From positions 1-64,000 of the IMG/VR virus record IMGVR_UViG_3300025011_000030: a stretch of 64,000 nucleotides of DNA. One strand, written 5' to 3'. The position numbers and the translations under genes were made by a program. The DNA is from a virus. Below the pieces are notes generated by a model that was given only the letters and a program-made list of their open reading frames with translations, searched no databases and was not told the origin of the DNA. Shown one piece after another: positions 49,238 to 58,389 of the stretch (its first letter is position 1; every line of letters starts with the position of its first letter).

Positions 49238-49266
49238 ATTATAATCGTTATTGAGGAAATAGACAA
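49238..49266 (-). promoter_or_regulatory. Sigma-70 promoter on the minus strand
   Basis: TTGTCT (complement of 49261-49266), 17-bp spacer with TTTCCTCAATAA, TATAAT (complement of 49238-49243). Leader AGAAAGAGGAAAACAAAT matches the 10801 leader. Confidence 0.85.
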
Positions 49267-49366
49267 TAGTTTTTTTAAATATTTTTGAATAGTAACAGCG
49301 AGTAAGAGGTTAATTCCTCTTACTCTTTCACTTTGTAACACGTTACCCTAATAAGGAGGTGATATC

Positions 49367-51577
49367 ATAGCAACTCAACAAATTTCACTACAGGAAATAG
49401 GTGCAGCTACCCGATCACTATTTAACCGCATGTCCGATACAGAGTACCTATCCATACTAAAGTGGCCGTATTGTTTTACTATTTATGATAAGATGCGCCG
49501 CTCAGACGCCCAAATACAGGCGTTACTTTATTGTTTGGAGTTACCTTTGAGATCAACCAGGTGGTATGTAGAGCCGTATGATAAGAACGACCCTAAGTCG
49601 GTGCAGATAGCCGAGTACATTGAGGAAAACTTATTCTCCGGCCCACCTAAAGGGCTAAGTACCCATTGGGACGATTTTATCCGGCTTACTTGTTTAATGT
49701 TTCCATTTGGGCATAGCGTATTTGAGAAGGTTTATGAGGTTGATAATAAAGGATACGCTAAATGGAAGAAATTCGCCGAAAGACCTCAGGAAACAATAAA
49801 AGACTTTACCTATGATGAAAAAGGTGGACCGATATTTATTGAGCAGTATGCAGCCGGGACTTCTTTTGTGCAAATACCTGTAGAGAACAGCTTAATTTTT
49901 ACTCACCGTAAAGAAGGTGGGAGGCTACACGGTATCTCGGCTTTACGAGCACCGTATAAACACTGGTTTATCAAAGACTTCCTACTTAAAATCAGTAACA
50001 TTGGTATTGAGAAGAACTATGTAGGAACGCCTGTCGCCAGGCTACCTGAAAATATAGTTGAAGGCGACAAGGAAGAAGCTGAAAAGATAGTAAGTAACTT
50101 GCGGTCAGGTCAGGATGCTGGGGTAGTATTACCTTATGGATTTACCCTTGATATGTTTGAAGGTAAGCGAACCGCAGTAGAAGTTCTACCTTACATTCAG
50201 TATCAGGATGAAATGATTGCAAAGGCTTTTCTAGCACATTTCCTTCAGTTAGGTACTGGGAGCGTCGGTAGTTTCGCGTTAGGTAAAGACCAAAGTGACT
50301 TCTTTTTAATGTCTCTAAACGCCCAAGGTAACTATATTTGTAACACGATTAATAGCTATGCCATACCGCAGTTAGTTGACTATAACTGGGATGTAGAAGG
50401 TTACCCGAAACTTCGCTGTGATAAAGTAGGTGGTCGCGATACTACAGGTTTAATTACAGGTGTATCCTCGCTTGTAGCTCAACAAATTATACTGCCGGAT
50501 CAGGGACTAGAAGAATTTATGCGCGACGTGCTAGCCTTACCCGAGGTTGACGAGGATACTATACGAGGCGGCCCAGCTGAAGCATTTGCACAAACTGTTG
50601 ATGCCGATGGAAACTCTATAAATCCTCAACCTAACAAGCCTGCAGCGAAAAAGCCTGTTACTCCAGAAGACGGACCACCGAAACTTGATCATAAAGTCGT
50701 ACCTGTTGACGAGGATGAATCAATAAAGGCTACTGAATGTGGTTGCGGAGGTAAGCAACTTTCGGATAATGCCGGTATAAAATGGCGCAGGGATTTGACT
50801 GTATACGAAAAGCGAATAAAGTTCGCCGATATTAAAGACGAGTTTGATACCTCGGAGGCCGAGTTTGTTAAACAGGGAACAAGTATATTAGGCGAACAGT
50901 TTGCTCCGTTTTTAAAACAATTAGCCATACTTATTCAAGAAGGTAAGTGGGAAGAAATAAGTAACTTAACTATTAACAATGGGCCGTTACTCACCTATGT
51001 TGAAAGTTACCTTACAGGGTTATTCAACTTCGGTGTCGGTCAGACAGCTGATGAACTAGATACTGAAGCACCTGATACTGTGCCTGACGTCAACAAACAA
51101 CTAATCGCAGTCAGGTCGGCCACAGTAGCAGAGAAGACTATTGTACTCCTTCGTAGCAAAGTGATTTTTGATACTTTAAATAGTGTTGAGTCTGGAACTA
51201 AGCCGAAGGATGCTGTTAAGCAGGCTGAACAAGGGTTGAAAGATGTAATGAAGAAAGAGTTAGACGGTCATGCAACGGTTCAAACTGCATGGGCCATAAA
51301 CTCAGGTCGTCATTTTGTTGCAGGTGATAGTGGCGTAAAGGTTGCACAGTACTCAGCCATTTTGGACGACCGTACTTGTGCACTATGCCGTGAATTGGAC
51401 GGGCAGATATTTGACGTAACTTCAAAAGAGTTTAAGAAGTTTACTCCTCCGGTGCATAATCGGTGCCGGTGCATATTTGCTTATATAATGCCTGACGAAG
51501 CTAACCCACCCGACCCGAATTTCAAACCACCTTCAGACGACATAGTTCAACGTCATGGAAGCTTTGTACCTAAATAA
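49367..51577 (+). CDS. Portal protein (DUF935) fused to a MuF head-morphogenesis domain
   Basis: 736 aa from an ATA at 49367 (AAGGAGGTGAT 7 bases upstream); the ATG at 49430 is 70 bases from the site. The first 480 residues follow the Mu gp29/DUF935 portal pattern (S-I-L-K-W-P-Y, R-S-D-A-Q-I-Q-A-L-L-Y-C-L-E, W-Y-V-E-P). The C-terminal 220 residues are MuF-like: D-D-R-T-C-A-L-C-R-E-L-D-G and P-P-V-H-N-R-C-R-C. In Mu these are separate proteins (gp29 and gp30); here one chain, with an acidic Pro-rich linker near 410-450. Confidence 0.88.
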   Translation: MATQQISLQEIGAATRSLFNRMSDTEYLSILKWPYCFTIYDKMRRSDAQIQALLYCLELPLRSTRWYVEPYDKNDPKSVQIAEYIEENLFSGPPKGLSTHWDDFIRLTCLMFPFGHSVFEKVYEVDNKGYAKWKKFAERPQETIKDFTYDEKGGPIFIEQYAAGTSFVQIPVENSLIFTHRKEGGRLHGISALRAPYKHWFIKDFLLKISNIGIEKNYVGTPVARLPENIVEGDKEEAEKIVSNLRSGQDAGVVLPYGFTLDMFEGKRTAVEVLPYIQYQDEMIAKAFLAHFLQLGTGSVGSFALGKDQSDFFLMSLNAQGNYICNTINSYAIPQLVDYNWDVEGYPKLRCDKVGGRDTTGLITGVSSLVAQQIILPDQGLEEFMRDVLALPEVDEDTIRGGPAEAFAQTVDADGNSINPQPNKPAAKKPVTPEDGPPKLDHKVVPVDEDESIKATECGCGGKQLSDNAGIKWRRDLTVYEKRIKFADIKDEFDTSEAEFVKQGTSILGEQFAPFLKQLAILIQEGKWEEISNLTINNGPLLTYVESYLTGLFNFGVGQTADELDTEAPDTVPDVNKQLIAVRSATVAEKTIVLLRSKVIFDTLNSVESGTKPKDAVKQAEQGLKDVMKKELDGHATVQTAWAINSGRHFVAGDSGVKVAQYSAILDDRTCALCRELDGQIFDVTSKEFKKFTPPVHNRCRCIFAYIMPDEANPPDPNFKPPSDDIVQRHGSFVPK

Positions 51578-51595
51578 AAAGAAGGTTATAACAAA

Positions 51596-52063
51596 ATGAT
51601 TAAGTATGCTGACATTATTAGTGATTCAATCGTCGACGGCCCAGGTATTAGGGTCGTCGCTTTTCTTTAAGGTTGTCCTAGAGTTTGTGAGGGTTGTCAT
51701 AACCTTACCCTCTGTTCAACCGAAGGTGGTATACTAACTACCGAAGAAGAATTCGCCGAACTACTGCTGAGTAAATTAACTCCTCTGCATACTGGAGTAA
51801 CTTTCAGTGGCGGTGATCCGTTAATGCAGGCCGAGGCATTAAATAATGTAATAAAATTTTTACGTTTTCGACAAACAGGACTTGACATATGGGTTTATAC
51901 CGGGTATATTTACGACGAGGTAAAGGATCTACCTGTGATGCAGATGATTGACGTATTGGTTGATGGGCCGTTTATTGCAGAGAAGAAAAGCTTGAACTGT
52001 GCTTTTCGGGGATCGTCTAACCAACGAGTCATTGAAATTAAATCCGGAAAACTGTTATTTTAA
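51596..52063 (+). pseudogene. nrdG: NrdG activase with an internal TAA
   Basis: From ATG 51596 the frame reads S-I-V-D-G-P-G-I-R-V-V-A-F-L, then TAA (51668) where Gln is expected, then G-C-P-R-V-C-E-G-C-H-N with the CxxxCxxC radical-SAM motif and T-F-S-G-G-D-P-L. The rest is intact to 52061. Would activate NrdD (30541). The stop removes the cluster-binding half from the N terminus. It lies between two head genes, far from nrdD. Confidence 0.85.
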
Positions 52064-52079
52064 AGAGGAGGTGAACTTT

Positions 52080-53729
52080 TTGGGTGCAGATGTTGACGGT
52101 AAAAATTCAAACAAACGATATAAAGGGAAGTTACAATATCTTCTTAAATTAGGAGTTGACCCTGTAGTCGCTGCTAGAAAAGCTAGAGGGTATGCCGGAG
52201 GTAAAACATCGCCTAAAGCTGGGAAGACTGAAGGTGAACTTGAAGCCGAAGGTATTACTGCAGGTGAAGATGAGCAGGTTGCCGTGCCGTATAGTACAGC
52301 CAACGACTTACCGAGTACAGTTAAGGATGCACTACCTCCCAAAGCGCAAAAGATATGGATGAAGGCTTATAATTCAGCTACTGAAGACGAAGCTCACGAT
52401 GCCGATAGTTGCACTATTATCGCTTGGGAAGCTATTAACGAGGCGGGTTATACTAAGCAGGCCGAAGGTTGGGTTAAGGCAAGTGACCGTGTAGGTAAAA
52501 TTCACGGAATGATTGCTCTACAGGAGGCTATGCTCACACCGGCCCCTTCAGGGTTGCAGTATTCAGCTTCTTCTATGATTGAAATTATGCGAACAGGTCA
52601 ATGGGATCATCCATTGTACGGTATATTGACAATCACGTCCGAAAGCATGGACGGTTTTATAGCTAACTTCTACAATAACGTTAGAGGAATAGACTTGGCT
52701 GTAGATAAGGAGCACGAACCGGAAGCTGGAGCATTAGGGTGGTTCAAGAAACTTTGGAAAGTACCCAGTGACGACGGTGAAGGTTCTTTCAGCCTTATGG
52801 CAGAGATTCAATGGACTTGGCAAGGTGAGCAACTTATTCGCGATGGAGTTTACCGTTATTTCAGTCCTGAGTTTGACTTTGAATGGACTGACCCGGAAAC
52901 AGCTAATACTTATAGTAACGTGCTATTCGGTGGTGCTTTGACTAACCGCCCGTTTATAAAACGTATGGATCCTATTATATTAAGTGAAGACATGATTAAT
53001 AACCTTGGGTTCGTATTTAATAGGACGAGCGGTAAACAAACAAGTGTTCCCGGTAGTAACCCGCCTGACAAGGGTTCAGGTAAACAAACCAAAGGAGGAG
53101 ATGTAGACGTGAAATTATCTAAAGAGCATTATCAGGCCCTTGGATTAAGCGAAGGTGCTACTGATGAACAAATTCTCGAAGCTATTAAAGCGAAAACTGC
53201 AGTCCCACCGACAGGCTTAAAGTTAAGTACCGAACATTTAACCGTTCTCGGTTTAAGCGAAGGTGCTACTGATGAGCAAGTATTGAATGCCATTAAGGCT
53301 GTGAATACCGAAAAGCAAGAAACAGTTCAACTTTCTGAAACTGTTAGACATCTTAACGAAAAAATGACTGCCCTACAAGGTCAAACCGAACTGTTGAACA
53401 AAGAAAATATCAGGCTGGCTGAAGCTGCGAAAGAAGCTCGTTGGGAAAAAGTATCTCAAGACGCTTTTCGTGACGGTCGTATGACTGTGACATTAGCTGA
53501 AAAGTTTAAGCCGTTATTTGTAGCTAATCCGGATTCTATTGAGCCCATCATTGCTAGTTTACCCAAGGTTATTGCAGGCGAAACAGGTACTTCCGGAGCT
53601 GCCGGCAGTGCTGCAGGTAGTACTACAAAGTTATCCGAAAGTCAGGATAATGTTGCAAAACAACTGGGCCTGAGTGAGGATGCCATGTTGAAAAATGTAC
53701 CGGCTTATATGAAACCTCAAGGGGAGTAA
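52080..53729 (+). CDS. Prohead protease of Mu gpI type with N-terminal ChaB-like domain
   Basis: 549 aa from TTG 52080 (GAGGAGGTGA upstream). Residues about 80-150 have S-T-V-K-D-A-L-P-P-K-A-Q-K-I-W-M-K-A-Y-N and G-W-V-K-A, the ChaB pattern. Then the Mu gpI protease block: G-I-L-T-I-T-S-E-S-M-D-G-F, D-L-A-V-D-K-E-H-E, F-S-P-E-F-D-F, F-G-G-A-L-T-N-R-P. The C-terminal 150 residues are a charged, helical scaffold-like tail with two copies of L-G-L-S-E-G-A-T-D-E-Q. Cuts and shapes the procapsid. Confidence 0.8.
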   Translation: MGADVDGKNSNKRYKGKLQYLLKLGVDPVVAARKARGYAGGKTSPKAGKTEGELEAEGITAGEDEQVAVPYSTANDLPSTVKDALPPKAQKIWMKAYNSATEDEAHDADSCTIIAWEAINEAGYTKQAEGWVKASDRVGKIHGMIALQEAMLTPAPSGLQYSASSMIEIMRTGQWDHPLYGILTITSESMDGFIANFYNNVRGIDLAVDKEHEPEAGALGWFKKLWKVPSDDGEGSFSLMAEIQWTWQGEQLIRDGVYRYFSPEFDFEWTDPETANTYSNVLFGGALTNRPFIKRMDPIILSEDMINNLGFVFNRTSGKQTSVPGSNPPDKGSGKQTKGGDVDVKLSKEHYQALGLSEGATDEQILEAIKAKTAVPPTGLKLSTEHLTVLGLSEGATDEQVLNAIKAVNTEKQETVQLSETVRHLNEKMTALQGQTELLNKENIRLAEAAKEARWEKVSQDAFRDGRMTVTLAEKFKPLFVANPDSIEPIIASLPKVIAGETGTSGAAGSAAGSTTKLSESQDNVAKQLGLSEDAMLKNVPAYMKPQGE

Positions 53730-53789
53730 GCTTTGTTTCTTCTCTTACCGTAATATAAATTTAATTTAGCATCAAGGAGGTTATACCTA

Positions 53790-54821
53790 ATGGCTTTAGC
53801 TACTGGTAAAGATCGTAAAAGTAAAGACGGTAACATGTTAGCTTTGACTGTGAAGGCTAACAGTGCAATTTATAAAGGAGCTGCGGTATGTGTAGGTGCG
53901 GACGGGTATCTTATTCCCGGTGCAGATACTGCCGGGCTGATTTTCGCTGGAATAGCTTATGAGTCATTGACAGGTGATGGTGCATTGAAATGCCGAGTTG
54001 AACGGAGAGGTTTATTCCTGTTTAGTATTGCTGCAGCTACCATCGCCAACATTGGTGACGCTGTATTCTTGGTTGACGATGATACTGTTGGTGTAGCGGC
54101 TACTACAGATAATGACATTTACTGCGGGGTTATTGCTGCTTATGAATCGTCTACTACAGTATGGGTAGATATTTATCCGGCATTGTTGCAGACTGATGTG
54201 GCTGTACACATCGCCGATACTGCTGATGCTCACGATGCTAGTGCAATTTCGTTAGTTGATGTTGGTACATTTACCGCAGAAACTGAAGTTGAAGGTGCTT
54301 TGCAGGAGATTTACCAAGAACTTATTTCAGCTCAAAAGGTTATTCCTATTCCGTTGAATTCATTCACCTTGGAGGACGGGACTGCTATAACAAAGTATTC
54401 TGCAGGCGGAGCAACTCCCGGATTTCAGCAGTTAGCCAATAAAGAGGTTGTACTAACCTGGGACGGTAACGCTACTCAAACCCCAATTGCCGTCACGGTG
54501 CCTTTTGTAGATCCTGGCATCGACGATGCTGCTGCTTGTGTAGTTCACCTATTAGCTAGGATGGCCGGAGCAGCTGATACTCCTGTAATTGTGCATGAGG
54601 CTTATTTTGGCGCTGGTGATACTGATTGTGCTGGTACAGACCCGGAAGTAACTGCTGCAACTTTAGCTGAGTATACCTGCACTATCGCGCACGGAGACGT
54701 ACCTGCTGCACCGTCAAGCTTGACATTGATTTTAACCCCTACTGCCGGGCAGATGGCGACTGATGAACTATATATCTATGCTGCTTGGTTAGAGGTAACA
54801 AGTAAACTGAAAACTAGCTAA
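53790..54821 (+). CDS. Capsid decoration-like protein
   Basis: 343 aa; ATG with AAGGAGG upstream. Residues 1-120 (A-I-Y-K-G-A-A-V-C-V-G-A-D-G-Y-L) follow DUF2190-like decoration proteins. Residues 120-180 are a hinge, and the last 150 form a second beta-rich domain (V-L-T-W-D-G-N-A-T). It precedes the capsid gene as decoration genes often do. Confidence 0.6.
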   Translation: MALATGKDRKSKDGNMLALTVKANSAIYKGAAVCVGADGYLIPGADTAGLIFAGIAYESLTGDGALKCRVERRGLFLFSIAAATIANIGDAVFLVDDDTVGVAATTDNDIYCGVIAAYESSTTVWVDIYPALLQTDVAVHIADTADAHDASAISLVDVGTFTAETEVEGALQEIYQELISAQKVIPIPLNSFTLEDGTAITKYSAGGATPGFQQLANKEVVLTWDGNATQTPIAVTVPFVDPGIDDAAACVVHLLARMAGAADTPVIVHEAYFGAGDTDCAGTDPEVTAATLAEYTCTIAHGDVPAAPSSLTLILTPTAGQMATDELYIYAAWLEVTSKLKTS

Positions 54822-54877
54822 TTAGTATTTAAAGAAATAAGCTTTTATTTTCATAATTTATTAGGGGAGTGATACAA

Positions 54878-55768
54878 ATGGCTGTAGTAACAAGTGATTA
54901 TTTAGTTGCTGCTTATCAAGGTCTTTCAGCTATTTACAATGAGACCTTTGAAGCAACTGTTCCCGAATGGCCTAAAATTGCTATGGAAGCTCCTTCGGAT
55001 ACAGAGTCCGAAGTTTATAACTGGGTCGCTGAAGTACCTGGTATGAAGGAATGGGTTGACGAGAGAACGTTAGAAGGACTCAAGCAGTTTAGCTTCACTA
55101 TTAAGAACAAAGACTGGGAATCCACTATTGCCGTTGACCGTAACACTATGGAAGACGACAAACTGGGTCAAATCAAGCCACGTATTCAGGACTTGGCAAT
55201 GGCAGCTAAAACTCACCCGGACGAGTTAGTATTTAACCTGTTAGCTAACGGGTTCACTACTATTTGTTTTGACGGTCAATACTTCTTCGACGACGATCAT
55301 CCACTAGCCGACGGTACTACCCAAAGTAATAAATTAACTTTGGCCCTTGATGCTACTGGGTTACAAACTGCACTGAGTACAGGCCGTCGCCTTAAGGGTT
55401 ATACCGGCAGACCGTTGAACATTGTTTTTGATACTTTGTGCGTTCCTCCTGAACTTGAAATGGCTGCCCGTAAACTTTTGTTCGCCGATGTTAACGACGC
55501 CGGTGCTACCAACATTATGAAGGGTATCCTTCCGAACCTTGTAGTTAATCCGTGGTTGACTGACCCGTCTGATTGGTATATTCTTTGTACCAAGAGACCA
55601 TTGAAATCTGTTATTTTACAGATGCGCAAACGTCCCGAATTCATTTCTTTGGATAGGCCGGACGACTACACTGCATTTATGAAGAAGCAGTTCCTTTATG
55701 GAGTAGATTCCAGATACAATGTGGGCTTCGGTATGTATCAACTGGCTGTAGGATCACATGCAGCATAA
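54878..55768 (+). CDS. Major capsid protein (Mu gpT-like)
   Basis: 296 aa from ATG 54878 (AGGGGAG upstream). M-E-A-P-S-D-T-E-S-E-V-Y-N-W near 40, F-F-D-D-D-H-P-L near 140 and the C-terminal Y-G-V-D-S-R-Y-N-V-G-F-G are the Mu-T head-protein features. Order portal-protease-decoration-capsid supports it. Confidence 0.88.
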   Translation: MAVVTSDYLVAAYQGLSAIYNETFEATVPEWPKIAMEAPSDTESEVYNWVAEVPGMKEWVDERTLEGLKQFSFTIKNKDWESTIAVDRNTMEDDKLGQIKPRIQDLAMAAKTHPDELVFNLLANGFTTICFDGQYFFDDDHPLADGTTQSNKLTLALDATGLQTALSTGRRLKGYTGRPLNIVFDTLCVPPELEMAARKLLFADVNDAGATNIMKGILPNLVVNPWLTDPSDWYILCTKRPLKSVILQMRKRPEFISLDRPDDYTAFMKKQFLYGVDSRYNVGFGMYQLAVGSHAA

Positions 55769-55861
55769 GCATTTTTATATTTAAACTGTACAAAGGGAAC
55801 CTAACTATAATGAGGTTCCCTTTTAACTAAATTTTAAGTCTACGAAAGGGAGGGTACATAA

Positions 55862-56041
55862 GTGTTATATTTTATTCGTGCCATTTCTCCTAACGGTTTT
55901 TGGAGAGCCGGTATTCATTTTACCCATAAAGGTATTAATGTAGATGCGTCTTTGTTAACCGATGCCCAGTTCACTGCCATTATGGACGAGCCCATGTTAA
56001 TCGTTACCGAAATACCTCAAAAGGTTGCTGACGAGGATTAA
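55862..56041 (+). CDS. HI1506-like Mu-type head/neck peptide
   Basis: 59 aa from GTG (AAAGGGAGGG upstream). G-F-W-R-A-G-I-H-F-T and L-L-T-D-A-Q-F-T-A-I-M-D-E-P-M-L-I-V fit the small HI1506-type proteins that sit after the capsid gene in Mu-like phages. Confidence 0.7.
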   Translation: MLYFIRAISPNGFWRAGIHFTHKGINVDASLLTDAQFTAIMDEPMLIVTEIPQKVADED

Positions 56042-56062
56042 ACTGTATTGAGGTGATTCATT

Positions 56063-56488
56063 TTGGCTTATCATTCTCAGAGTGACGTTGAAGCTTTACT
56101 TAAACAATTAAATTTCACGTTTACTGACGTTTCTAAAATAACTTTAACCCAGCTTCAGCAGTATATTGTAGATACTGATTTGTATGTTGATAACAGGTTG
56201 GCACGTATTTATGCAGTGCCGGTAACAGATGCTGAGGCTATGACGATTCTACGGCCTGTAGCAGCTCAATTAACGGCTTCAAAATGTTGGCGCATACTAT
56301 ATGCGGCTCAACAAGGTGAAAGTAATAAAGCTAAAGAGTGGGAGCGACTGTCTGAGACAGTGTTAAAACAAATAATTTCTGCTGAAATGCTGTTCGGTAA
56401 AGCTGTTAAATCAAGTTCACATGTTACTCCATGGTCGGCTTTATCCGAATCAACTCCTATATGGAAAATGTCTACTGATCAGTGGTGA
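56063..56488 (+). CDS. DUF1320 (Mu gp36-like) head-tail connector
   Basis: 141 aa from TTG (GAGGTGA upstream). I-V-D-T-D-L-Y-V-D-N-R-L-A-R-I-Y-A-V-P and L-R-P-V-A-A-Q-L-T-A are DUF1320 features. Connects head and tail. Confidence 0.85.
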   Translation: MAYHSQSDVEALLKQLNFTFTDVSKITLTQLQQYIVDTDLYVDNRLARIYAVPVTDAEAMTILRPVAAQLTASKCWRILYAAQQGESNKAKEWERLSETVLKQIISAEMLFGKAVKSSSHVTPWSALSESTPIWKMSTDQW

Positions 56489-56494
56489 TAGGTT

Positions 56495-57019
56495 ATGCTA
56501 AATCTTAGATTTGAAGTGGCAGGCGATGTTCAACTCTCCCGAATGCTTGATCGAGTGAGTGGTGATTTGTCTAACATGAGGCCCGCTTGGGACAGGATAC
56601 ACGAAAACTTTCTTCGAGGTGAGCACGGTACTTTCGCCATGGAGGGAGCTTTCGGTGGTAAGGCTAAATGGGCTTCATTGAGTCCTAAGTACAAACTATG
56701 GAAAGAAAGTCGCTATCCTGGGCAGCCTATTTTAGTTTTAACAGGTTCGTTACGAGCGAGTTTAACGCAATCAAGCGACCCTGATCATATATATGAACCT
56801 ACCGATGCAGGAGTTTCTATTGGTACAAAGATACGTACTCCCAATGGCAGATGGAACCTTGGGTTTCTTCATCAAAAGGGAACCAGTAAAATGCCGGAAC
56901 GTCCTCCGGTTGAATTAACAGCCCAACAGAAAAACGATTGGGTGAATATTATGCATGAATGGCTTTGGGACGATGTAATACCGTGGCAGAGACAGAACGA
57001 AATGAGGCCGCCGAGGTGA
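56495..57019 (+). CDS. Phage virion morphogenesis protein (Mu gpG/tail-completion type)
   Basis: 174 aa from ATG 56495. W-A-S-L-S-P-K-Y, P-I-L-V-L-T-G-S-L-R-A-S-L and G-F-L-H-Q-K-G-T are the family markers. Likely joins or completes the tail. No strong RBS; coupled to the preceding gene. Confidence 0.85.
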   Translation: MLNLRFEVAGDVQLSRMLDRVSGDLSNMRPAWDRIHENFLRGEHGTFAMEGAFGGKAKWASLSPKYKLWKESRYPGQPILVLTGSLRASLTQSSDPDHIYEPTDAGVSIGTKIRTPNGRWNLGFLHQKGTSKMPERPPVELTAQQKNDWVNIMHEWLWDDVIPWQRQNEMRPPR

Positions 57020-57025
57020 TAAGCA

Positions 57026-57487
57026 GTGCCAAACGCTGAACAGATAACTGATGTTTGTAAGTCAATCATCGCTAATAATATCGAAGCAAAGCTGGCAGAG
57101 ATAAACGAAAAGAACGGTAAAGGAGTAATCACTCCTGTTCCTGTAGAATACTTCAGCCGTGAAATAGACGAAAACATGCTAGTCAATTATCCGGCCTGCA
57201 AGATTAGCTATTTAAGATTTTCTAAAATTGAGGAATACACCTGGCGACATTATTTGAATATAGAGTTTTACCAGGTCAACCACGATCAAGATGCACTTGA
57301 AATACAAATCAAAAGGCTTGCATCAGCAGGTCAAAAAATACTTGAAAAAGAGCTGAATTGGCATGGATACGGGCATGACCCAAAGGTAACTGATGGGTTC
57401 ATAAGTTCTGTATTGCCCGTAGAGTCAGGATTCCTTCGGGCCTGTCGGTTGCAGTTTAGTGTAGATACTATCGAGGAGGGATATTGA
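57026..57487 (+). CDS. Tail terminator-like protein
   Basis: 153 aa from GTG. E-Y-F-S-R-E-I, Y-P-A-C-K-I-S-Y and W-R-H-Y-L-N-I-E-F fit a small tail-completion protein that precedes the tube gene. Family call by position and fold only. Confidence 0.55.
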   Translation: MPNAEQITDVCKSIIANNIEAKLAEINEKNGKGVITPVPVEYFSREIDENMLVNYPACKISYLRFSKIEEYTWRHYLNIEFYQVNHDQDALEIQIKRLASAGQKILEKELNWHGYGHDPKVTDGFISSVLPVESGFLRACRLQFSVDTIEEGY

Positions 57488-58038
57488 TGGCAGTAAATAC
57501 AAGTTTAATTCATGTTGGGGCCGGTGTTTTGTCCTTAGATGAGGGATTATCTACGGCACTGACGGTTGAGGCTACAGAAGAAGGTGGTACTTTAGCTTTT
57601 TCAGCAGCCTTGGAAGCTATTGAAATAGATGAGGCTATTGGGCCTGTTGAAATGTTTATCACTGGTGAAGAATGTACCTTTGCCGTTACCTGTAAAGAAA
57701 TTGAAGCCGCAAAGGTAAAAATGGCTATGGGTCACGGCACTATCGCGACTACTGCTGCCGGGGTAGGTACAAAAGGTAAGGATGTTTTGGAGTTCGGTAG
57801 TAGCAGTACAGTGACAAAGCGTACATTAAAGTACACTGTGCCGCGCAAACATAACCCGGCCCTTAACATCGTTGTAGAGCTGTATTATGTTGTCGCTGTT
57901 CCTTCGTTGGAAAAGAAATTTACTAAAAAAGGTCAAACCATGATAGCAATGACCTTCAAAGCATTGAATGACATGACTAAGATTGCAGGTAAGCGCCTGG
58001 GCAAGATAACCTATGAAACTGCCGAAGCAACAAGCTAA
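57487..58038 (+). CDS. Probable tail tube protein
   Basis: 183 aa from ATG 57487 (GAGGAGG upstream). Beta-rich, Thr/Val-rich chain with no cysteine motif; position between the tail terminator and chaperone genes. The call is by position. Confidence 0.6.
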   Translation: MAVNTSLIHVGAGVLSLDEGLSTALTVEATEEGGTLAFSAALEAIEIDEAIGPVEMFITGEECTFAVTCKEIEAAKVKMAMGHGTIATTAAGVGTKGKDVLEFGSSSTVTKRTLKYTVPRKHNPALNIVVELYYVVAVPSLEKKFTKKGQTMIAMTFKALNDMTKIAGKRLGKITYETAEATS

Positions 58039-58052
58039 GGAGGGCTAAATAA

Positions 58053-58385
58053 ATGGCAAGAACTGCATTGGCTGTACAATCCTGTGCCATCACAGGATTG
58101 CTCCCTTTATATACCGCTGCTAATGCCCTTGGGCATAGTGTAGCCAATAACGGGGAAACTTTTCTTCATGTTAAAAATGGTGATGCTTCCGACATAACGG
58201 TAACGCTTGTCAGTATACCTGACCCGTGGGGACGGACTGGTGACAAAGTAATTACCGTATCGGCTGCGAGCGAAAAGATGATAGGGCCTATACCGCCGTT
58301 ACTATTTAATCAGGCAGACGGTACTGTTAATGTTGATTTTTCAGCTGTCACCAGTGTAACTTTAACTGCTGTAAAGTTGAGGTAA
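58053..58385 (+). CDS. Small virion-associated protein
   Basis: 110 aa; ATG with AAGGAGGG upstream. G-L-L-P-L-Y-T-A-A-N, N-G-E-T-F-L-H-V-K-N-G. Beta-rich, possibly a decoration or tube-associated protein. No family recognised. Confidence 0.5.
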   Translation: MARTALAVQSCAITGLLPLYTAANALGHSVANNGETFLHVKNGDASDITVTLVSIPDPWGRTGDKVITVSAASEKMIGPIPPLLFNQADGTVNVDFSAVTSVTLTAVKLR

Positions 58386-58389
58386 TGAT

